Shown: positions 55,635 through 64,000 of the stretch, one piece after another
How positions within the stretch are numbered: the stretch's first letter is position 1
Layout: each line of letters starts with the position of its first letter
Assembly (NCBI RefSeq): GCF_024793895.1
Contig: NZ_JANUSB010000002.1
Coordinates: 124,001-188,000, forward strand
Origin: Serratia sp. AKBS12
GTDB lineage: Bacteria > Pseudomonadota > Gammaproteobacteria > Enterobacterales > Enterobacteriaceae
Direction: 5' to 3'
Length of the DNA stretch: 64,000 bases
Translations under genes and position numbers: made by a program
Notes under the pieces: model-generated
The model's input: the letters and a program-made list of their open reading frames with translations, nothing else
Told to the model about the DNA's origin: nothing
Databases searched by the model: none

Positions 55635-56249
55635 ATGCTGGAAACCACATTATTTGTCGCCGGGATCGCCACGCTGGGCATGCTGTCGCCGGGGCCGGAC
55701 TTTTTCCTGGTGATCAAGAACGCCGCGCGTTACCCGCGGCCGGCGGCGCTGATGACCGCCTGCGGCGTGATTTTCGGCGTCGCGACCCATATGTCGTATT
55801 GCGTCGCCGGGCTGGCGGTGGTGATCACCACTACGCCGTGGCTGTTTAACCTGCTGAAATATGCCGGTGCGGCCTACCTTATCTGGATTGGCATCCAGGC
55901 GTTGCTGTCACGCGGCGGCGGCAAGATAAACGTCAGTAGCCTGCCTGCCCAGCAGGTCAGCCTGAAAAACGCCTTTATGCAGGGTTATCTGTGCAATCTG
56001 CTGAACCCGAAAGCCACGCTGTTTTTCCTGGCGGTGTTCACCCAGGTGTTGCAGATCGATTCTGGCATCGGCGAAAAACTATGGTATGCGGGGATAATCC
56101 TTGGCCTGTCGGCGCTGTGGTGGCCGCTGCTGGTGTATCTGATTCAAAGCGGGCCGGTACGCCGCGGGTTGGAAAAAGCGCAAAAGGTAGTCGATAAACT
56201 GCTGGGCGGCATGTTGATTGCGCTTGGTATCAAAGTCGCGCTGAGCTGA
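55635..56249 (+). CDS. LysE/RhtB-family amino-acid exporter
   Basis: This is a small inner-membrane exporter of the LysE/RhtB family, typically moving amino acids such as threonine, homoserine or leucine out of the cell. The 204-residue protein has six membrane segments and the family signature GMLSPGPDFFLVIKNAARYPR at about 15-35, followed by NLLNPKATLFFLAVFTQ. A GTG at 55629 adds two residues; the ATG at 55635 is preferred but the ribosome site is weak. The specific substrate cannot be read. It lies between yjjP (divergent) and an ERIC repeat. Confidence 0.88.
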   Translation: MLETTLFVAGIATLGMLSPGPDFFLVIKNAARYPRPAALMTACGVIFGVATHMSYCVAGLAVVITTTPWLFNLLKYAGAAYLIWIGIQALLSRGGGKINVSSLPAQQVSLKNAFMQGYLCNLLNPKATLFFLAVFTQVLQIDSGIGEKLWYAGIILGLSALWWPLLVYLIQSGPVRRGLEKAQKVVDKLLGGMLIALGIKVALS

Positions 56250-56376
56250 TTTACCCTGCATCCCCGCCGTTGCGCGTTGTTGGCTGTGTACATTTACCCC
56301 GGTCACTTGGCTCACCAAGCTGCCGGGGCTTCACCGACTTGCCGCCTAGCCGCAGCACCACATATTTTGGGTAAAT
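56250..56376 (-). repeat. ERIC element between LysE-family gene and kefC
   Basis: Read on the minus strand it runs ATATTTACCC, GGCGGCAAGTCGGTGAAGCCCC, a central arm AGCTTGGTGAGCCAAGTGACC, then GGGGTAAATGTACACAGCC, which follow the ERIC order. The 127-base length is the standard ERIC length. It starts directly after the LysE-family stop and ends 4 bases before the kefC stop, so it fills the gap without breaking either gene. Confidence 0.85.
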
Positions 56377-56380
56377 ATCA

Positions 56381-58240
56381 TCATGATAAGCCCTTCGCTT
56401 CCACCACCTCGTCCTCCGGTGCCTTGCCGTCGATGCTGCCGCGCCAGCCGATTTGCTGCGATCGCACCAGACGTGATTGATCCTGTTCGATGGCCGTGCT
56501 GAGCATTTCCTTGGCCCGCTGCACGGTGGCGATACGGAATTCGGTATCTTCGTAATTCTCCATCATCGCCTCCAGCATTTGCAGATTGTAATGGCGGAAG
56601 GTGTCGGCTTTCTCACGTGCCTCGTAGGCATCCAGCCCCAGCAGCTCCAGCGTTTCACGACCAATGCGCAGCGAACTTTCGAAAGTCTCGCGCTCCGGCC
56701 TTTCCACGCCCAACTGACGCAACTGATACCAGTGGTCGACGTCGCGTGCACGCGCCACCACTTTCAGGTGCGGGAAATGACGCTTGGCCAGCTCGGTCAG
56801 TTGCAGGCTGGCCTCCACGTCATCGATGGCGTTAATCAGCACTTTGGCGTGCTCTGCGCCAGCGGCCTCCAGCAGATCGGCACGGGTGGCATCGCCGTAA
56901 AACACTTTGGTGCCGAACTTGCGCAGCGTTTCGATATGATCAGGGTCGTGATCCAGTACCACGGTGTGCACCCCGTTGGCCAGCAGCAAGCGACCGGCGA
57001 TCTGACCAAACCGGCCAAAGCCGGCGATGATGACGCTGGCATTCTCTTCGTCAATCACATCGGCCGGACGATCGTCCTTCGGCGCATTCTTTTCCAGTCG
57101 CGCGGCGATAACCAGCAGCAGCGGCGTTGCCGCCATTGACAGAGCCACCGCCAGCGTCAGTGCTTTCGCCCAATCCACCGGCAGCACGCCGGCCATTTGC
57201 GCCGCGCCGAAGATCACAAACGCGAACTCACTACCCTGCCCCAGCAGAATGGCGAACAGCCCACGCTGGCGCTTCGGCACGCCCAGCAACGGTGCAATCA
57301 GCCACAGCATCGCGGCCTTGAGCAACATAAAACCCAGCAGCAGCGTGGCGATCAACAGCGGGTGGCTGAACAGCGTGCCGAAATCAATCGACATGCCGAC
57401 GCCGATAAAGAACAGGCCGAGCAACAGGCCTTTGAACGGCTGAATGTCGCTTTCCAGCGCATGGCGGTATTCGGAGCTCGCCAGCAGCACCCCGGCGAGA
57501 AACGCGCCCATCGCCATCGACAGCCCGGCCATTTCCAGCAAAATGCCGAAGCCGAACACCAGGAACAGCGCCACGGCGCTGAACACTTCACGCATGCCGG
57601 AGCGTGCGACAAAGTGCAGCAGCGGCCGCGTCACGTAACGGCCAAGCAATACCACCAACGCCAACGCTCCAACCACCTTCGCCGCTGACAGTGCAAAGGC
57701 TTCCAGCGTGGTAGCCGCGCCGCTATTCGTCAGCAGCGGGATCATCGCCACCAGCGGAATGGCCGCAATGTCCTGAAACAACAAGACGGCAAACGAACTG
57801 CGGCCAATCGGTGACGGCGTCAGGTTGCGCTCGCTCATTGCCTGCATGGCAATGGCGGTCGAAGACAGCGCCAGCGTCAGGCCAATCAGCAGCGCCACTT
57901 TCCAGTCCAGCCCCAGAAAATAACAGAACGCGCTCAGCATCAGCCCGCAGCCGGCCATCTGTAAGCCACCGCCGCCAAACACCGAGGCGCGCAGCGTCCA
58001 TAGCCGTTTGGGATCCAGCTCCAATCCGATGATGAACAGCATCAGCACCACGCCAATTTCCGCAAAGGTCAGGATCGATTCGGCATCTGACACCAGCTTC
58101 AACCCCCACGGGCCGATGATGCAGCCGGCAATCAGATAGCCCAGCACCGATCCCAGTCCCAGCCGCACCGCCATCGGCACCAGCAGACCGGCCGATCCCA
58201 GATAGATCAGCCCTTCAATCATCATGCCGTGGTTATCCAT
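56381..58240 (-). CDS. kefC: glutathione-gated potassium/proton antiporter KefC
   Basis: KefC lets potassium out in exchange for protons when electrophiles form glutathione adducts, acidifying and protecting the cell. From the ATG at 58240 it is 619 residues (E. coli 620), with about 12-13 membrane segments of the CPA2 type, the [19 protein letters not shown] loop, and a cytoplasmic KTN domain starting [18 protein letters not shown]. It overlaps kefF by 8 bases. An upstream frame extension of ten residues exists but is not expected. ERIC sequence follows its stop. Confidence 0.96.
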   Translation of the reverse strand: MDNHGMMIEGLIYLGSAGLLVPMAVRLGLGSVLGYLIAGCIIGPWGLKLVSDAESILTFAEIGVVLMLFIIGLELDPKRLWTLRASVFGGGGLQMAGCGLMLSAFCYFLGLDWKVALLIGLTLALSSTAIAMQAMSERNLTPSPIGRSSFAVLLFQDIAAIPLVAMIPLLTNSGAATTLEAFALSAAKVVGALALVVLLGRYVTRPLLHFVARSGMREVFSAVALFLVFGFGILLEMAGLSMAMGAFLAGVLLASSEYRHALESDIQPFKGLLLGLFFIGVGMSIDFGTLFSHPLLIATLLLGFMLLKAAMLWLIAPLLGVPKRQRGLFAILLGQGSEFAFVIFGAAQMAGVLPVDWAKALTLAVALSMAATPLLLVIAARLEKNAPKDDRPADVIDEENASVIIAGFGRFGQIAGRLLLANGVHTVVLDHDPDHIETLRKFGTKVFYGDATRADLLEAAGAEHAKVLINAIDDVEASLQLTELAKRHFPHLKVVARARDVDHWYQLRQLGVERPERETFESSLRIGRETLELLGLDAYEAREKADTFRHYNLQMLEAMMENYEDTEFRIATVQRAKEMLSTAIEQDQSRLVRSQQIGWRGSIDGKAPEDEVVEAKGLS

Positions 58241-58790
58241 TTTCAACTCCCTGTGCCAACGGTTGTTCACTGTCCATCAGATATTGCATCAGCCGCTGGC
58301 GGTAAGCCTCGCCGGCGGCCATCAGCGCCGGCTCATTGCAGGTAAACGTGTTATGCACGGCAAAGTACGGCAGCCAGTTCATGCCACAATATATTGCCGT
58401 TGCCTGCAACGGTTGCGCCAACACCGCAAAGTTGGGGAAGTCTCCCAGATCGAAGTGGTGTTCATCGCCGCCGCTGGTCACCGCCCACAGGCAGTCCTTG
58501 CCAACCAGCGCATCGCCCTCATGGCCATACGCCCAGCCGTGTTCCAGCACCTTGTCGATCCACAGTTTCAACAGCGGTGGCAGGCTGTACCACTGCATCG
58601 GGTGCTGTAACACCACCAGGTCGGCACGCTGCAACGCTTGCTGCTCGGCATTGCTATCAATATTAAAATCGGGATAAAGCTCGTACAGCGAGCGGATTTC
58701 CACTTCGGGAATGTCCTTAACCGCCTGCAATAAGCGCTGATTGGCATGGGAATGCCGGGGATAGGGGTGTGCGTAAATAATTAGAATCAT
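58233..58790 (-). CDS. kefF: KefC ancillary flavoprotein (quinone reductase) KefF
   Basis: KefF is a flavodoxin-fold oxidoreductase that binds KefC and is needed for full activity; it also reduces quinones. From the ATG at 58790 the protein is 185 residues (E. coli 176), starting [20 protein letters not shown]. The flavin-binding stretches are [22 protein letters not shown] and the [12 protein letters not shown] region. It overlaps kefC by 8 bases, as in E. coli. An earlier ATG 45 bases upstream is open but less conserved. Confidence 0.95.
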   Translation of the reverse strand: MILIIYAHPYPRHSHANQRLLQAVKDIPEVEIRSLYELYPDFNIDSNAEQQALQRADLVVLQHPMQWYSLPPLLKLWIDKVLEHGWAYGHEGDALVGKDCLWAVTSGGDEHHFDLGDFPNFAVLAQPLQATAIYCGMNWLPYFAVHNTFTCNEPALMAAGEAYRQRLMQYLMDSEQPLAQGVENG

Positions 58791-58946
58791 GCTGTTCTCA
58801 TCATTCCTTGCCAATACATTAAGCATATATACCAATCACACAGCCTGACAGGTTGTGGTTTGATTGATAGCTGAAATTTTTAACGTAAGCCAACAAATTT
58901 GCTGAATGAATTTAAGCAGCGGATAAAAACCACCAGTAGCGTTCAA

Positions 58947-58967
58947 GGAGCCTGCAAAGCAGGCTCC
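58947..58967 (-). terminator. hairpin downstream of fhuE
   Basis: GGAGCCTGC (58947-58955) pairs perfectly with GCAGGCTCC (58959-58967) over a 3-base loop, 10 bases after the fhuE stop. The T-run is short. Confidence 0.65.
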
Positions 58968-58976
58968 TCCCTGGTA

Positions 58977-61148
58977 TCAGAACTGATAATTGGCGGTGAC
59001 GGAAACGCTGCGTGGCGCACCGTAGACCGCATAACTGCCGAGGTAGTCGTAATACTCTTTGTCAAACAGGTTATTCACGTTGGCCTGCAGCGAAAACTGT
59101 TGGTTGACCTGATAACGCGCCAGCAGATTCACCAACGCGTAGCTGCCCTGTTCGGGACGCGATGCCCCCGCCGGGCCGGCGTCGTCACGCCAGGTATGGT
59201 TTTGCCAGTTGACGCCGCCGCCGAGGGTCAGCGCCTGTAGCGTCGGCACGCGATAGCTGGAAAACAGCTTCAGCGTGGTGCGTGGCATAAACGGGTTTAC
59301 CGCTTTGCCGTCCTTGTCCTCGGCAACAAAACGCGACGCGCCGAAGGTCATTTGCCAGTTGTCGGTCAGCGCGCCGTTGACTTCAAACTCCACCCCGCGG
59401 CTCACCGTGCCGCTGATCGATTCATATGCCATCTCGGCGGTGCCGGGAATATAGGTGCCGGTGCTGACACCCAGGTTATCCTGCTCGGTACGGAACACCG
59501 ACAGTGAGGCCGTCAGACGGCTGTTATGCCAATCGCCCTTTACCCCCGCTTCGTAGTTCTTGCCGGTGGTCGGGTCAAGATAGTTGCGGTTGGCATCGCG
59601 AACCGTTTGCGGCTGGAAGATTTCGGTGTAACTGATATAGGCCGAATAGGTGTCGTTAATGTCGTAGATCAGGCCGGCATACGGCGTCACCGCGTCTTTG
59701 CTGCTGGTGGCGGTGGTACCGTTGGCGCGCCAGTCGGTATAACGCGCGCCGACAATCAGCGACAGCGGATCGGCCAGCGAGAAACGCACCGCGCCGTAGA
59801 ATGACTTTTGTCGCAGCGTGTCGTCGGCATACACCACCCACGGTGACCAACTGCCCTGCGTGACGTTGCCGTCCCATTGGTTATAGTCACCGACGTCGGC
59901 GGTGGACAGCATCGACTGCGAGTTGAAGTAATAATTGTTCTGCTTGCTGTAGCTACCGCCGGCCACCAGTTCATGCTGGCGGCCGAACAGTTGAAACGGT
60001 CCGCTGGCGTAAGCGTCCAGCGAGTCGAGCTTGCGCGTGCCCTTGTTCCAGCCACCGTAGGCCATCACCCCATCGCCGGTGATTTTATCCGGATAACCCG
60101 AGGCATACATCAGCTTGGAGTCAAAGGTGGTTTTAGCGTGGGTTGCGTTCACGCGCGCCTGCCAGCCGTTGTCAAAACGCTGCGTCAGATCGGCGAATAG
60201 CTTGTTCGACTCCTTGTCCGAATACGCCCAGTCCGGCGCCGGGTTGAAACTGCGATCGTAATGAGTCCGACTGCCGTCGCTGTACCAGGTCGGTAAACCG
60301 CCCCAGGTCGGGTTGCTGGTGTGACTCTGCTGGTATTCCCACCCCAACGACAATTTGGTGGAGTCGGTCAGATCGGCATCCAGCGCGGTATACAGGAATT
60401 TTTTGCGATTGCCGTAGCGGTCCAGCCAACCATCACCATCCTGATAACCAGCCACCGCCCGCCCGCGCACGCTACCGTCGGCGTTGAGCGGCGTACTGAC
60501 GTCACCAACGTAGCGCTGCTTGTTCCAGCGGCCATAACTGGCGGACAGATTGCCGGTCAGCTCGCGGCTGTCGGCATGTTTGCGTACCATATTGATGGCT
60601 GCTGACGGGTTGCCCGATCCGGTCATCAGGCCGTTGGCACCACGCACCACCTCGATGCGCTGATAGATTGCCGTATCACCGGCGGCATCGCCAAAGTTCC
60701 ACACCTCATCGACGGTAGTCGGGATATCATCGTACAGATAATTGTTGATAAAGAAGCCGCGCGAAAAATAGGTCGAGCGATCGGAGTCGATATTGTTGGC
60801 GCTGATGCCGGTGGTGTTGCTCAGCACGTCACCGATGGTTTGCAGATCCTGATCCTGCATGCGCTGCTGAGTGATAACGCTGACCGACTGCGGAATATCG
60901 CGCGGCGTCAGCGCCATTTTGGTGCCGGCGCGTGTTACCGGCACCGCATAGTCCTGTTCCGGCAGCCCGCTGCCGTTGGCAGCGCCGTCGACGACAATGG
61001 TGTCTTCATTTTCCGCCGCCATGGCTACCGGCGCGGAACAGCACGCCGCCACCAATAGCGCCAAGCTGGAACGTGTAAAACCGCCGACGGCAGACGGCCG
61101 GAAGCCGCAGGCATGGTTTCCCCTGAGACAAGAAGCAGCGAAGGACAT
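58977..61148 (-). CDS. fhuE: TonB-dependent ferric siderophore receptor, FhuE type
   Basis: FhuE takes up ferric coprogen and other hydroxamate siderophores through the outer membrane, powered by TonB. The 723-residue protein (E. coli 729) has a signal peptide (cleavage likely after VAMA near residue 44), a TonB-box-like DTIVV after it, the plug domain with RDIPQSVSVITQQRMQDQDL and VVRGANGLMTGSGNPSAAIN, and a 22-strand barrel ending VTANYQF with the C-terminal phenylalanine. Similarity to E. coli FhuE is high across the length; ligand specificity may differ. A Fur box lies 97 bases upstream. In E. coli the gene is at another place, not between carB and kefF. Confidence 0.88.
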   Translation of the reverse strand: MSFAASCLRGNHACGFRPSAVGGFTRSSLALLVAACCSAPVAMAAENEDTIVVDGAANGSGLPEQDYAVPVTRAGTKMALTPRDIPQSVSVITQQRMQDQDLQTIGDVLSNTTGISANNIDSDRSTYFSRGFFINNYLYDDIPTTVDEVWNFGDAAGDTAIYQRIEVVRGANGLMTGSGNPSAAINMVRKHADSRELTGNLSASYGRWNKQRYVGDVSTPLNADGSVRGRAVAGYQDGDGWLDRYGNRKKFLYTALDADLTDSTKLSLGWEYQQSHTSNPTWGGLPTWYSDGSRTHYDRSFNPAPDWAYSDKESNKLFADLTQRFDNGWQARVNATHAKTTFDSKLMYASGYPDKITGDGVMAYGGWNKGTRKLDSLDAYASGPFQLFGRQHELVAGGSYSKQNNYYFNSQSMLSTADVGDYNQWDGNVTQGSWSPWVVYADDTLRQKSFYGAVRFSLADPLSLIVGARYTDWRANGTTATSSKDAVTPYAGLIYDINDTYSAYISYTEIFQPQTVRDANRNYLDPTTGKNYEAGVKGDWHNSRLTASLSVFRTEQDNLGVSTGTYIPGTAEMAYESISGTVSRGVEFEVNGALTDNWQMTFGASRFVAEDKDGKAVNPFMPRTTLKLFSSYRVPTLQALTLGGGVNWQNHTWRDDAGPAGASRPEQGSYALVNLLARYQVNQQFSLQANVNNLFDKEYYDYLGSYAVYGAPRSVSVTANYQF

Positions 61149-61244
61149 GATGGTTCCTCAATATAGTTTTTATTGTGTCAGGGCGCTCAACGCCCCGAGC
61201 AGGTCACGAATACGTTTGTTTGACGGCGCAGACATGCAAAAACA

Positions 61245-61263
61245 AATGAGAACTATACGCATT
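61245..61263. promoter_or_regulatory. Fur box upstream of fhuE
   Basis: AATGAGAACTATACGCATT is a 19-base near-palindrome of the Fur type (AATG...CATT ends with an A/T-rich centre). It is 97 bases upstream of fhuE, as expected for iron-repressed receptors. Confidence 0.75.
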
Positions 61264-61377
61264 AGCCTTATCAGGGTAAACCGCTGTTTCAAAAAGTTCC
61301 AAGAAATTTCTTAATTGAGCGTGGGTCAAGGCAGGAGATGGAAACGACGGGTGAAAAAAGGCGGAGAAATGCCAGAG

Positions 61378-61411
61378 AAAAGGCGGAGAACGACGAACGG
61401 CGCTCTCCGCC
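61378..61411 (-). terminator. carB terminator
   Basis: GGCGGAGA (61382-61389) pairs with TCTCCGCC (61404-61411), and on the minus strand TTTT follows (61381-61378). A second very stable hairpin stands just before it. Confidence 0.75.
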
Positions 61412-61412
61412 A

Positions 61413-61442
61413 GCGTTCGCCAGGCAATCCCCTGGCGAACGC
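61413..61442 (-). repeat. stable 12-bp hairpin between carB and its terminator
   Basis: GCGTTCGCCAGG (61413-61424) pairs perfectly with CCTGGCGAACGC (61431-61442) over a 6-base loop, 10 bases after the carB stop. It may protect the mRNA 3' end or assist termination. Confidence 0.7.
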
Positions 61443-61452
61443 CGGTGCGGTG

Positions 61453-64000
<2,548 letters not shown>

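Overview
The window is a stretch of bacterial chromosome from the order Enterobacterales, most likely a Serratia or a close relative in the Yersiniaceae. The evidence is the E. coli-like gene order of the 'minutes 1-2' region, near full-length matches to E. coli proteins I know, ERIC repeats, and enteric regulatory parts (leuL and ivbL leader peptides, SgrS/SgrT, a TPP riboswitch, the mra promoter with MraZ boxes). Genus is an inference from recall. I see no plasmid, prophage, CRISPR array, insertion sequence, rRNA or tRNA.

Layout. 1-12281 (minus strand) is the division and cell-wall cluster, read mraZ-rsmH-ftsL-ftsI-murE-murF-mraY-murD-ftsW-murG-murC, with murC running off the left edge. 12282-13035 holds the mra promoter and an AT-rich gap with one doubtful small ORF. 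13036-18591 (minus) holds cra, ilvH, ilvI and an acyl-CoA ligase. leuO (minus) and leuLABCD (plus) follow to 25561. 25620-28764 (minus) carries a DASS-type transporter, setA and the SgrS RNA with sgrT. sgrR and riboswitch-controlled thiBPQ (plus) reach 34058, then ivbL-ilvB-ilvN. 36401-44338 contains yabI, polB, rapA, a truncated rluA and djlA. 44562-51333 (plus) is lptD-surA-pdxA-rsmA-apaG-apaH. 51400-64000 is mostly minus: phoX, folA, yjjB-yjjP, a LysE-family exporter (plus), kefC-kefF, fhuE and carB, which runs off the right edge.

Functional themes. Peptidoglycan precursor synthesis and septation come first. Branched-chain amino acids are covered by acetohydroxyacid synthases I (ilvBN) and III (ilvIH) and by leuABCD, with attenuation at two of the three operons and LeuO in between. 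The sugar-phosphate stress module (sgrR, sgrS/T, setA) adjoins thiamine uptake. Outer-membrane assembly (lptD, surA) shares an apparent operon with vitamin B6 synthesis, rRNA methylation and Ap4A hydrolysis. Compared with E. coli, phoX, yjjBP, the LysE exporter, fhuE, the DASS transporter and the acyl-CoA ligase sit at positions not occupied by those genes there.

The most notable irregularity is a short ERIC-type repeat fused to the 3' end of rluA. It supplies the stop codon, and about 50 C-terminal residues of the pseudouridine synthase are missing. A second ERIC fills the gap between the LysE exporter and kefC, and a diverged ERIC-like sequence may separate thiP from thiQ. I found no clearly new multi-gene system: this is conserved backbone with local rearrangements.
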